A stretch of 64,000 nt of DNA from Acheta domesticus. Its lineage: Eukaryota > Arthropoda > Insecta > Orthoptera > Gryllidae. Numbering within the stretch: the first letter of the stretch is position 1; each line of letters begins with the position of its first letter. The DNA lies in contig JAHLJT010000631.1 of the NCBI GenBank assembly GCA_031308135.1, positions 190,420,955-190,484,954 on the forward strand. The letters run 5' to 3'. Shown piece after piece: positions 22,813 through 34,591 of this stretch. The position numbers and the translations under genes were made by a program. The notes beneath the pieces were generated by a model. That model did no database searches. It worked only from the letters and a program-made list of their open reading frames with translations, and was not told the origin of the DNA.

Positions 22813-23583
22813 CGCTCGCGTTTATTCGGCTCGCGCGTTTGTTCGGCGCGCGCGTTTGTTCAGCTCGCGTATTTGTTCGGCTCGCGCGTCTGTTCGGCGC
22901 GCGCGTTTGTTCGGCGCGCGCGTTTGTTCGGCGCGCGCGGTTGTTCGGCGCGCGCGTGTGTTCGGCGCGCGCGTGTGTTCGGATCGCGCGTTTGTTCGGC
23001 GCGCGCGTGTGTTCGGATCGCGCGTTTGTTCGGCGCGCGCGTTTGTTGGGCGCGCGCGTGTGTTCGGCGCGCGCGTGTGTTCGGATCGCGCGTTTGTTCG
23101 GCGCGCGCGTTTGTTCGGATAGCGCGTTTGTTCGGATAACGCGTTTGTTCGGCGCGCGCGTTTGTTCGGATCGCGCGTTTGTTCGGATCGCGCGTTTGTT
23201 CGAATCGCGCGTGTGTTCGGATCGCGCGTTTGTTCGGTGCGCGCGTTTTTTCGGATCGCGCGTTTGTTAGGCGCGCGCGTTTAATCGGATCGCGCGTTTG
23301 TTCGGCGCGCGCGTTTGTTCGGATCGCGCGTTTGTTCGGCGCGCGCGTTTGTTAGGCGTGCGATTTTGTTCGGCGCGCACGTTTGTTCGGATCGCGTTTG
23401 TTCGGCGCGCGTTTGTTCGAATCGCGCGTTTGTTCGGATCGCGCCTTTGTTCGGCGCGCGCGTTTGTTCGGATCGCGCGTTTGTTCGGCGCGCGCGTTTG
23501 TTCGGCGCGCTCGTTTGTTCGGTGCGCGCGTTTGTTCAGCGCGCGCGTTTGTTCGGCGCGCGTGTTTGATGCCCGCACGTGTT
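22813..23583 (-). repeat. 17-bp CpG-rich minisatellite, mirror copy
   Basis: Reverse complement of 3265-4035. Confidence 0.9.
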
Positions 23584-23899
23584 GGCGCGCGCATGTGTTT
23601 GGGGCGCGTGTGTTTGGCGCGCGCGTGTGTGGGCGCGCGCGTGTGGTTAGCTCGCGCGTGGGTTTGCCGCGAGCGCGTGTGGCACGCGTTTGTGGCGCGT
23701 GTGTGGGGCACGCGGCACTATTTCCATTGAAAATACCGGTATAATACCGGTATAACCTTTATGGACGTCCATACCGGTATAGACGTCCTATAAAGGTATT
23801 TTACCGGTATAAAAGAATAAAGGTATTTTATACCGGTATGAAAAAATACCGGTATTTTACCGGTATTTTTACCGGTATTCAATACCTTTTCGGTCCCTG

Positions 23900-23907
23900 G
23901 TACATAC
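23900..23907. repeat. 8-bp target duplication, right of hAT copy 2 (gtacatac)
   Basis: Exact reverse complement of 6107-6114, not of the left flank of copy 2. Confidence 0.85.
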
Positions 23908-24099
23908 ATGAAAAAATATTAGCAACATTATATTTAAAAGAAAAACTAGTGATACTTTAACACCACATACTTTATCACAGTATTACAATATTATCGTTAT
24001 GTACGACGGGACATCCATATGTGTATCATTAATTTCAAACAGAAATTACGCGAAAATTACCACACTTTTACAAAAATTGTACATAACATTTTTTAAAGA

Positions 24100-24370
24100 G
24101 ATAATTTTGTACAACAGATTATGTCTGAGGCAAAAATCTTTATTTTCAATTTTGTAGTTTTGAAGTGGTTTTCGTCAATTTTCGAAAAAAAGAGCAATAC
24201 CCGATAATGGGACTAGCGTTATATTTTTATCCTCCTTCATTACATCAGTGGAGAAAATTTAAAGCAAAAATTTGGAATGGTTTTTAAGAAACAAAATTTT
24301 TATAAATTTCAAGCGCAAATTACGCAAAAGCTGCTCGCTTTTTCAAATAATCTCTATGACCTTATTTGTC
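24100..24370 (+). repeat. Family R unit, left piece
   Basis: The string taattttgtacaacaga at 24110 and the following 80 bases recur at about 25368-25445. The family motif ttttcgaaaaa and long A/T runs follow. The unit is interrupted by the TIR element to its right. Confidence 0.55.
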
Positions 24371-24376
24371 TATGGA

Positions 24377-25354
24377 TTTCACCAACACTCGTAAAATCTG
24401 CTCACTCGTAAGACGATCGTTATTTTTGACAAACGTCAAAATATTGACGCATCGTTACGTTTCACCAACACTTTTCTGTTAGAATTGATACTCTGTTAAC
24501 TGACGATTCGTCAAATATCATGTGTCGATTTTTTCTCCTTGTACAGAGTTTGGCTACTATATCAGGTTACAACGCGGTTCCTATTAAACCTATTGACTAC
24601 TGATGACGTATGAACTATTATGTTCGGTATGTTGTCACGAAGTCTACTGTAGACTTCGTGGTTGGCACATAATGAAAATTACATATTTGCACATTTACAA
24701 AGAAATACATTTTTCTATATCTGAATCGTTCTAATTCAATTCCTCTGAAGGCAAAATTTGCACTATGTGCAGTCTGTCATCTCTGCATAACCAGAAATGT
24801 TCGCTATTGTAAAAAAAACGTCTTTTTGTTAAGCTTCGGCACCCCATGGAAATACCACATGCTATGGGCATAGAGAAGGATTTGCGAAAGAAACGATCTT
24901 ATTATTTACGCAATCGCTCTCTGTAATGACAAAATTCCATTGCAATGGCCGGAGGAATTGTCCTGCAGCATAAAATCTTCAAGCTTCAACTACTGGACAT
25001 GAGCGTTGACGTATTTCTGTTTGAGGGATATTCCAGACGCGGTTTTATTTCTTCTAAATTCTTTCGCAACACCGCCTTCGAAATTCTCTCGTTACGAATT
25101 GACGATCCCACTTGAACAGCAAAAATGTAAAATAACTAGTTTAATGAAATACAATGAACGCGTGTGAATCACCCTAACCTCACAAGTCGTCAAAAACGTT
25201 GATGGCGGGGTACCGGTCCATCAAAATTTGACGAATACTTTGACTATTGTCAGGCGAAACGACCTTGGTGAAACATAAATAAGGCGTTTGACGCGCCGCG
25301 GCGCGCCGTCAATCGTTTGACGACCGTTAAAGCTACTGATCAGCGTTGGTGAAA
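24377..25354. mobile_element. Non-autonomous TIR element with nested ends
   Basis: The outer ends are tttcaccaac at 24377 and the complement gttggtgaaa ending about 25354. A second pair of the same motif lies inside (gtttcaccaac near 24461; ggtgaaac near 25262). No coding region is seen. A 3-bp or other target duplication is not clear, so I leave the superfamily open. Confidence 0.6.
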
Positions 25355-25359
25355 CGGAA

Positions 25360-25940
25360 CGGCTAATTTTGTACAACAGACTTTGCCTAATGCAAAAATC
25401 TCTATCTTAAATTTTGAAGTTTTAAAACAATTTTTTATAATTTTCGAAAAAGTGATGATTTTAACGAAAATGAAACCATCACCATTCTCTTTAACGTCAT
25501 TCTCACTATTTAACAACATTTAATCAAGAATTTGGAACAATATTTTTGGAAATTTTGAAAATGTTCGAGGAGCTTCATGTAAAATATTCCTCAAAATTAA
25601 AATATCGGTTTCAAATCCCTGGAGCCTCGACAACAGCCTGAACGATACGGAAATATACATTTTGGAGAAAATCGGCTGAACAGTTTAGGCACTGGCGTTG
25701 ACCACAGACGGGTTTTGCCATCAATTGATTTTTCGGTATCAAGAATCAACAAAACCTAGATTCTGGCTACACCACGTGTTTGAGGATTTCCCCCCTAAAT
25801 TTAGCAACTGGATTTATCCACTTTTTCGTTACCTGGGCCCGGCAATTAGAGTTTTTGTGTCGAAAATTCGCCGTTTTCTTTTGCACGATTACATAACTTT
25901 CTCTTCTTAAGAAGTCCTTTCTTAAGGGCAAGAAAGTAAA
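25360..25940 (+). repeat. Family R unit, right piece
   Basis: It contains ggcttcatgtaaa-like, atcggctgaacagtttaggc, gttacctgggcccggcaatt, and the end cacgattacataactttctct, in the usual order. Confidence 0.65.
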
Positions 25941-26860
25941 ACACTCTTTATTGTCTCAAGACATTAAAACTAAACGATAGAATTGAAGAAACTGCAAGGT
26001 TATTCATACTTTTTGTGAGTACCTTGAGCATGAATTAGAGACTTAATTTGTCTGTGCATTTTTTGAACGAGTTTTTTTGCATAATTTCGTTATCTTCATT
26101 CGAAAAGGTAAAGCACACACATATGACTGGAATCCATATTACACTTCATTAGTTTTGATCAGTGGCTATGAACACCATCGTCCATAAATATTCTATCCCC
26201 AATTGGAATCTACTTATTCATTACTGGAACAAGGCAGTCTCTGATGACCTCTTTATATTGTTCGATATTCATATTGCCTTTGACTCTGAGAATTTTACCC
26301 GATCCGAGACTGAAATAATTCCACAAATCATTACTTTAGTGGAAAGCTTCACTAGTTACACCACTCATTCTTTCTTGAAGGCTGCCTTCTAGCATATTGA
26401 AGGCTATAATCCATATCACAGATGATGGTTTACTCTCTGAATACAAAGTGAAGCAAATTTAGCAAACAGTTTTTCATTTATCTGCACTTTAAAAAATTAG
26501 ATTTACTTCATTTTTCCTCACAAACTTTCTAAAATTGAGAAAAAATGAAATTTTGTTAATGAATTAAATTAGCGTACCCATTAGGGCGTCCCTTATATTG
26601 CCCAAAAAATTGTTTTTGCAATTTTTTTTAGCTCACCCCCTCAATATTTTTCATTGGGTCAAATTTATTCAAAAATAAAATTTCATCTCAATAGGTGGAT
26701 ATGTTGCGAGTGCCGAGTTGAGCGCGAAATTTGAATGTTAGGGATTATTGGTTTTGTTGGGTTAAGTCAGTAGAAAACTACTGATACATTTTTAATATAT
26801 AATTTTATATTACAGTTTAATTCATTTTCACTCTTTAGACTGTGTTATGGTTTTAACTTT
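25941..26860. other. No recognisable feature
   Basis: AT-rich DNA with short open frames lacking recognisable domains. Confidence 0.4.
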
Positions 26861-26861
26861 A

Positions 26862-28330
26862 CTAGTGGGTACTTTTTTCAGTGTTTCTTTCTTGCAATAT
26901 GCGTACAGTGAACGATGATCTTGAATAACACAACAAAAATTGCTTTCGCTCCTTATCTACATTCAGTAGTCCATGAAAATCTTGCTTTAATTCAACAGGC
27001 CTTTCAGCGCAGTCATTCACAGCTTTCAACTTTATAAATAACCTTTTAGCGTCTGAATATGAAGAGTTGCTTTTTCTCGTCAAAGGACAGTTTTGAATAA
27101 AACTAGTCCAACTTCAGGCAAGAGAATAGGTATCTTCTTTTGGTTGACAGAAAGTCGGCAATTTGTTTCATTAAAATGAAGAATAAAGTGAATTAGGAGA
27201 TGTATTGAATATTAACGAATTAATAATTAAAGAACAATCATCGGTATACAATTGCGCATACCATGTTATTCTTCATCCAATTCTTTACAAAAAGGAAAGT
27301 AACACTCTACCATGTGCAGATTTTCTCAGGCTAAATTTGCTATACATTTTAATTTTGATTTGTACGTCTGCTTCATCAGAGAGTTCTTCAATAATTCAGT
27401 TCAGTTCAAGACAGACAATTCTTCTAATAAATATTACATACGCTGTCTAAATTGCTTTGAAGTTGCTTTTGAAATTGTGGAATCTATTTTTTCATGCAAT
27501 TTTAGAACTTTTATAAAGCATCTTGATAATGAGCTTTTACAGCTCCACTACCCTAAAGCCACGGGTTGACATAATCAATTACAATCAACAGAGAGGCATT
27601 ATTTAAGGAATTTTTAATTACACAAGATAGTTTAGATTCTGATCTGGGCAGAAACATTTTAAATATTAAATATCTCTTGCTATCTATCGAGCTCGATGCA
27701 TTGCCCCGGGAAGACGTGTCTAGTTTGTTACTTTCATAAAAGTCCAACATTTCTTTAATTTTGGACTCATTGAAGAACACTTCCACATTCTCTTTGTCTC
27801 TTTGAAAATTAATGGTATGAACACTTTCCCAGTTTTCCTTAAAATGCTAAAAAAGTGGTGTCAGGATTGCTTGCTACATAACGTATTTTACATTCAAACA
27901 CACATTGTAAAATAAGATGTTATATATGTGACGACGGTACGGAAAGGTCAATGCTCTGTCCAAATTTTCTTCAGGAATGACGTATACTCCTTCAAAACGT
28001 CAAGTGTTTGATGCAGTTGTATCACATCAAAGAAAAATTTGTAATCTTTTTTCTTCTTGTAATGTTCTTTGTCTTCCCCTTTCTTCTTTATCCGCGAGAT
28101 GTTCGTCTAGTTCTGCGAGATAGCTTTTACATCCTGGCTCTCTCTGCCGAAATAGAATCCTTTCGTCTCCCAATGTAATCGTTTGTAAAGCATTCGGATG
28201 TGCAATATCAAATAGATTGTTCAAATTATTTCTAAACTCCTCTTCACGATGCTTAAAAATATATTCTCACTTGTTTGCCGCTTTTGTAATTTTCCCCACT
28301 CCGAATAGTACAAGTTAATAAGTTCTTGCG
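26862..28330 (-). pseudogene. Degenerate copy of an arthropod hypothetical-protein family (transposon-like spread)
   Basis: Read on the minus strand, separated open blocks keep a consistent order. Near 28224 the frame reads LFDIAHPNALQTI, then FRQREPGCKSYLAELD and DEHLADKEERGRQ; near 27083-26862 it reads KAVNDCAERPVELKQDF followed by KERKQFLLCYS. From memory, these resemble the start and end of an uncharacterised protein family that occurs in many copies in arthropod genomes (LFDIAH... / NDCAERGVKL...). The part between has many stops and frameshifts, and no intron boundaries are evident. I infer a retro-copied or transposon-borne pseudogene; function is unknown. Confidence 0.5.
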
Positions 28331-29639
28331 AACAATGCTGATTAGCTCTTGTAGGGATTCTTGCTTTCTCTCAAAATATCATTCTCTCATGAATCACAAG
28401 TTTAGCGCTTGCACTAACTGTTTATTTTACTTCCCATGTGTTATAAAATAAAGCATCAAGCACTTGTTTGATAGTAAATTGGATCCAGTTATTTGGTGTT
28501 TTATATTAATAATTAATATTATATATTAAAACCACACGTTCTTCGGCACTGCATATATGACACTAACATATAACATTATGTTAGATTAGTAACCTGTGAA
28601 CACGAGGGACACGATCGATTAAAATTCATGTACTGTTATGCTTGGGCCTGACTCAGCGGTGGGTGATAGCTCTGGACATGTTCGACATGCGAATTTGCGC
28701 TCAAGTCGGCACGGGTTAGAATGCTCCGATATCAACAAAATTTTGTATAGGTATGTTTTATGGTCATTCGAACAAAATTGGAGGGTGAGCGGTCAAAAAT
28801 TTGAAAGTCGGAAAATAAGGGACACTCTAGTACCCATGCGAGAACTCGCGCATGCTCCGTCATTTGATCTATAGGTCACTTTGTAATTGATAATAATATA
28901 ACACACCCTTGCCACTACAAACTATTCTTATTTAACTTCATTAGCGAGCAAAGAGATACACCCGTGTAATTCAATCACATAGAATATCAAGTAATTAGAA
29001 ATTTCACATATAGTTGCAAATTCTACAAGCTCTGAAGGTGGGGTAGAATCGAGAAGCGTCGAACCAGCAAACTGTGATACAACAGCGCATACTTTTTCAT
29101 ATTATTGGAAACAACTACGTAGGATTGAAATATTGCATTACTAACACCTTAGCTATTGTTTGAAAACGTCTAATTCAACCTACAAACGAACAACTCACTG
29201 TTTCCATCACAGAGTTGTAAAAACTATGTGAATTCTACAACTGAATAAAAATAGAATACAAAAGTTTTGTGAACTTGTATTGGAAAAAGAAGCCTGATAT
29301 CATATAGCTATATTTACTCACAACAATAACATGTAATTCACAGAAATTTGCAACAGCGGAACGGAATTAAATTGTTGCATTCCCTGCATTGCCGATACGC
29401 CCTTTAAAGAGCTAGCAATTTTTCTTTCCAACATTTAAAAATAAATAATTTCTTTAAGAATTAATGAGTTAATGTATAACAAAAAATCGAATGTAAAAAC
29501 GAACAAAGAAATAATACAGAAAATTGCAAATTCTAATTTACGACGAATGCGGCTGTCTGAATCGCAGTAAATTTGCAGCGGGCTATTGAGTTTGTCACGA
29601 AATTATATAAAAACTACTCGTATTTTCAAAATAATTAAG
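28331..29639. other. No recognisable feature
   Basis: AT-rich DNA with many short open frames and no family match that I can recognise. Confidence 0.4.
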
Positions 29640-31155
29640 CATGACCTTATTTGAAGATTTATTTCTGAAAAATACATGAAGACATTTGAAAACCAGCTGC
29701 CATCTATCGCCGCTCAAAGTACATTTTTTTGACATTTTCTTACTTTTTCGGTTTCCTAATGTAAACAGAAATATTAATTTTAGAATATTAAAGAACACAA
29801 AAGCCTCGCCCTAACTTGCAAATTTGTTTTAAAAGTTTGTGGACGTTTTTAAGAAAATGGCGTTTAAGTGCTACTAAAAATGAGAAAATTTGAAGCTCTT
29901 TTTCACTGAGAATTTTTCAATTTTCAAAAGACTTTATTTGAAGTCATTTCAAGCACTTACATTCACAAATATAATAATGTTTGCAAATTGCTGGTAATGT
30001 GCATATTATAGATCTGAGAAACCTTTCAAAAAAATTCCTTTTTTGTAATTATTGAAAAAACCAAAGAATACTCCAAAATGAACTTTACGTCTTATTAAAG
30101 AGTGCAATTAGCTCTATCCGTTCGAAAAGTGTGAAGAAAACATTTAGAGCCATTTATGACAAATGGCGTTTAAGCGTTTCTCAAAATGCGAATTTTGAGC
30201 TAGCTTTCACAGAAAACGGTTGAGTTCTCGAGAAATTTTACTTGACATTATTTAAAGCACATGTACTCATTAATATAATAATTTCAACAAATCGCTGCTA
30301 ATGTAAATATTAACGACGTAAGAGACAAGTCATGAAAATTGTAGTTTGGCAATTTTTGAAAAAAACAACAACAGAAGAAGAGACCAATGTGGCATTTATG
30401 TCTTCTCATAGAGTACATTTATCATTATCCCAACCAAAGGTTTAAAGAAAAAATTTGGAGCCGATTTTTAAAAATTCTTGTTTTTGTATTTTTTTAAAAT
30501 TGCATATATTGCACGCAATATTGCGGGAAGCCTACGCTCTCACTTACTAAAATTTTCAAAGAAATGTACAAAACATTAAAGAAAGAACTCACTATGAAGA
30601 ACAAATTTTATTTGAAAGAAAATTCTCTATCTTCAATTTTAGGTTGGAGAAAGACGCCGAATAAAATTCAAACTTCCGCAATTTTCGAAAATTCAGAATT
30701 ATCCGTGAAAATCGGACCTATGCCACCTTAATAAGGGTATTTTACTCTATTATTACAAGAAGTTAAAAAAAACTGGAACCGTTTTTGAGAAAATTTCAAA
30801 ATGTCCGGGGGGCTTCATGTAAAGTACCCCCCAAATTTAAATAATCGATTTCAAATTCAAGGGGTCACGAAATCAGTCAGATTGATCGGGGAGTATTAAT
30901 TTTGGAGCAATCGGCTGAGCGGTTTAGTCGCTAGCGCTGTTCACAGACAGACGGACAGACAGGCAGACGGTTTTTCAGTATCAAGGATTCACAAAACAGG
31001 GACCACGTGTTAGATTTTTTTCTTAATTTAGCAACTGGATTTATCCACTTTTTCGTTACCTGGGCTCTGTATTAAGTAATAAGAGTTTTTCTACCGAAAA
31101 TCAGCCGTTTTTTCGCACTGCATTCCCTATACTATGTAGTAAAATGTAATGTAAT
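29640..31155 (+). repeat. Family R, longest single unit
   Basis: It begins with ccagctgccatctatcgccg near 29695 and runs through repeated 'gcacttacattcacaaatataataatg' and 'gtgcatatt' modules, the block agacgccgaataaaattcaaa, the cagacagacggacagac run at 30945, and the end near 31140. The same order is seen at 60245-61470, so these are two copies of one long unit. Confidence 0.7.
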
Positions 31156-31559
31156 GGTCACGAAGATCTCATTCTTTAGATTACGATGTGAGGAATGTTT
31201 CTTTGAGGCTCTTGGCCTCAAAAGTTTAGTTTTTAAGGCCCTAGGACGCTTAGGAGTTATTAATGGTATAATTAAAAAAACCTCACGTGCGTTGCGGGTT
31301 GCATTTTACACGAATAGTTACATGCGTTTTTTTTTTTTAAAGAAATCCTTCATATTTTTAAAGTCAAAGTGCAGTTCGTCATGTCTCTGTGGAATTCTCT
31401 TTCGTTAGAGACCTCATTTATAAATATGTGTTCCGTGTGAAAGCCGCAAAGGGAAGGTATACAACTGAAATAATACAGGAGACTATGATCTACTTACTTT
31501 CTCCTACTGCTGTGTTGTTCTTCCCTGATGAAACTTAGCCCATTGAAATTGTTTGCTGA
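31156..31559. other. No recognisable feature
   Basis: AT-rich DNA with a T-run near 31330. Confidence 0.4.
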
Positions 31560-31820
31560 TCATAAAAAGGAGTCAAGTTTTGTTTATTGCGGGATCGTCG
31601 TGCCTTTAAAAACACCTTGAAACAGACTTCTCCTCACAGTTCGTGAGAAAATGTTTACACCACCCTCTTGAACAACAGTTTGAACATCAGACGATGTTAA
31701 ATGAGTATTTACGGATGCTTTTCGTAGCAAAAGGAGGACCCTATCTTTGATAATAGCTCTCTTTCGTTCACTTTTCCCATTTTCTGAGATGTGGAACGCA
31801 ATTCTTGAACTTTTCCGCAA
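31560..31820 (-). pseudogene. Tc1-like transposase fragment (N-terminal DNA-binding region)
   Basis: The 78-codon minus frame reads LLLLRKASVNTHLTSSDVQ and SRTVRRSLFQGVFKGTT. This resembles the second helix-turn-helix of Tc1 transposases, where a conserved TVRRxLxxxGxxG segment occurs. The catalytic DDE domain is not found downstream; stops follow at once. Identification rests on a short match. Confidence 0.45.
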
Positions 31821-32616
31821 ATATATTGATATACGCCATACTAACTACAATACGACTGATTACTACTGGATTGTAATAACACTTCAACACATGTTTTCGT
31901 CGATACATGTCTTGTTGTTTTGCGCATCTCGTACTGTGAGCATCTCCGCTACCTGCTATCCACCCCAGGCGCCCCCATCCCTCATTCACAGTTGGGGGCA
32001 GATTTGGGATCGGGTCTTGAATGTGCATTGACAAATTGCATTACAAATGAGCAAGCCCTGAGGAAAAAATTACGACATCCAAAGACGCCTCCAAGAAAAT
32101 TATTAAAATGCGATGGTTTTTATTGCAGTGGATATGAGTTATAAAAAGCACATTCGCGTAAATGGAATATATAAATCGAGTCTGCACTACCGAATGTGCA
32201 CACAACACATCACGGATATATATTGATTTTTCGCCCTTCGAACGAGTACGCTTTTACCCTTAAAGTCATAATTTAGAATATAAAAAATGATTTTCCTAAT
32301 AAATTTGTCTACGTCTGGGAACAAATAATCAGTATCATTTCCGGACAAACCTAATTGCGAATTATGAAGTCAATTTGAAATTGACAGGACTCAAATCATG
32401 TTTCTTCTGCACCCAATTACGCATACAAAAGCGAGGAAGTTTCTAATAACTTATTCCTGGAAAATAGCTTAAATAGATATCTTATTATTATAAAAAATAA
32501 TGTTATGATTTAACGCCGAGAAGAACTTCAGTAAATATTTAGGGCATAATAAAGACAAAAGAGAGGGCTTGTGAGGGGAGCAATTAACGTCAGAGATTTG
32601 AAGATAATTTTGTGAT
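31821..32616. other. No recognisable feature
   Basis: AT-rich DNA. Confidence 0.4.
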
Positions 32617-32808
32617 TTGCGAGGCTTCTTATTCAAAGAAAGTACAGTAACAGCAGATGTATATCTTCAAATGCTAATCAGACATTTGTCACTCATGTCG
32701 AATGTCTTGGTTGAAAAGGATCTTTTGAAATATGGGTTTTATTCTGCTCTGATTACACGCAAAATTAAACTGGTGGTGCTAGAAAATGACTCAGACTTTC
32801 TCGTATAG
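32617..32808 (+). pseudogene. Possible mariner/IS630-type transposase fragment
   Basis: The segment GFLFKESTVTADVYLQML resembles the strand just before the second catalytic Asp in mariner-like transposases (xFFxExTVxxxxYLxML). The expected QQDGAPPH block does not follow. A match of about 20 residues is weak support. Confidence 0.3.
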
Positions 32809-33655
32809 CCACTTTCCTAGTTTCATGAACAGGGGCTAGCTTTTTGGTTTTGACCCATCATCTTCCCAGCTGCAATCTATCGGCGCCTAAATACCTAGCA
32901 GGTTCTCTCGCTGTCCCTATCGCTCGTCTGAGGACGTTCCCTGTGAAGAGCACCTTTGCATTCTCCGAATATCGCTTAGGTATATGTCGGCAATGAACTT
33001 TTACATACTTGCCCGCAGTATCTCTTGTTCTCATCACGGTACCATTATTTTCTGTGTAGGGATCAGTTTCCTGTCAGACCAAGAGATTATTCTATTTCTT
33101 TTACCACATATTTTACACCGTACGTACGAAGATTTACGAGAAAGTAAAATCGGTACCGTTCTCGATCACATCTTCTTTATGTATTTTTTAATTGGTCCAA
33201 CTTCATTGAAACACATAAAATTACACACATCTTGATTACACACACAACCCGATTAACGTGAAATTTCTTGTAACAAAGTTACATGACATTTGCCGCTGAT
33301 TGTAGGGCCAGTGCCCACACAAGGATGTTCAGCCGGTCACATTCTGATGGAAAGAGATTTTGTTTATAAGTTGAATACTGGCGCATGAGAGGTGTTTTAA
33401 TCACAAACATTGTGTTAAAATAAGTTTATCATTTTAGATATTTCTTAATTTCAATTTGATTTATTTCAATTACCGAACAATAAGACTTAATTTTCTCACT
33501 TCATTTACTTCATTTCAAGACTTCATTTACTTCTTAATACGGTCAGGTTGACATTGCCTGGCCACATTGAGAGGTACACAACGGCAAACGGCTGAGTAAA
33601 CGAGCATCTAGCGAAGCTCCCATTTCAATTAAAGAGGCCCAGCACGACTCTAGAG
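32809..33655. other. No recognisable feature
   Basis: AT-rich DNA. Confidence 0.4.
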
Positions 33656-33659
33656 CCTC

Positions 33660-34590
33660 AGCAAGCGCTTTCCTTCAATGCAGCGGGTCGGTGAAAGGAG
33701 CAGCGTCGCCCCGGCCGTTGAAGAGGGACGAAGACACTTGGAGCGAGCGGATCCCATCCATCGACATCCTTCTGACCGTCAGCGGCACAAACTCCGTTCT
33801 CGGAGTGAGGGCTGGATAGTGGGGGTGGGTTGGAGGAGAGAGGGGGCGTGGTGACGGGAAGGGGCGGTGTTGGGAGAGATTCGATGGTGGAAAAGGTGGA
33901 GGTCACGAGGGAGCAGTGGGGACGGCAAAGGCTGACCCGGGCTGGATCGAGGAAGCGGGGAGGCAGGGCTGTGGGGACGGCGAGAGTGGTGAGGTTGTGG
34001 GTTTTGTAAGATTGACGACGTTGGCGGGGTTGGCAACCCAGTGAGAGCGGCACGACTGTAATGATCGTGAGGATGGCTGGGAGGTGTGTGAGAAGAGTGG
34101 CGGGAGCGGTGAGATAGTAAGCGGGGCGGGACTGTTGAGACGGTGAGGGTGGCGGGGTGAAGAAGGGGGTGAGGGGGTTTGTTTGTGGTGACGTTGAAGA
34201 TGAAGTGGGTGACCAAGTGGGGAGAGTGACAGGGATGTGGGGAGGATGAGAGTGACATGAGCGGTAAGTTGGTGAATGAGACGGTGCTGTAGGAGTGGTG
34301 AGAGGAGCGGGGTTATGGTGGTGATAAGAGTGGATAGGTGGTAAGGCTGGGAGAGTGACGGGGCTGTGGAGACAGTGTGAATGGTGGGAGAGGTGAGAGG
34401 GGCGGGGATGTGGAGATATTGAGGGTGACTGGTTCAATAAGGTGGTGAGAAGGGCGGAGCTGTAGTGGGAATAAGCTTGATACGAGGACAACGTAGGAAG
34501 ATTGGTGGAGCCGTTGTGAGCAGTGAGAACAGCGAGGCAGTGTGGCGGGGAGGGTTGTGGAAGCGGCGAGACAGGGAGGCGGGTAGTTGT
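33660..34590. repeat. G-rich degenerate minisatellite
   Basis: Imperfect repeats such as ggtgagaggggcggggatgtgg and gacggggctgtggagac recur. The 277-codon minus frame is Pro/His/Ser low complexity and not convincing as a gene. Confidence 0.6.
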
Positions 34591-34591
34591 G

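Larger units (their letters stand above)
20742..23899 (-). mobile_element. Non-autonomous hAT-like element, copy 2 (3,158 bp, inverted)
   Basis: It is the reverse complement of 2949-6106 base for base in length: each position x pairs with 26848 minus x. All frames I could compare in the two copies give the same proteins, except one residue that traces to a single base (c at 5984; c instead of g at 20864). Sub-blocks are mirrored: 20-bp minisatellite 21028-21874, SINE piece 21995-22285 (minus), microsatellite 22656-22727, 17-bp minisatellite 22813-23583. Confidence 0.9.

Noticed and set aside
2941..23907. A simple large inverted duplication (palindromic duplication of a locus)
   Set aside because: Identity stops exactly at the hAT terminal repeats on both sides. 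The flanks are unrelated apart from the swapped octamers, which fits two insertions plus an inversion rather than a segmental duplication.
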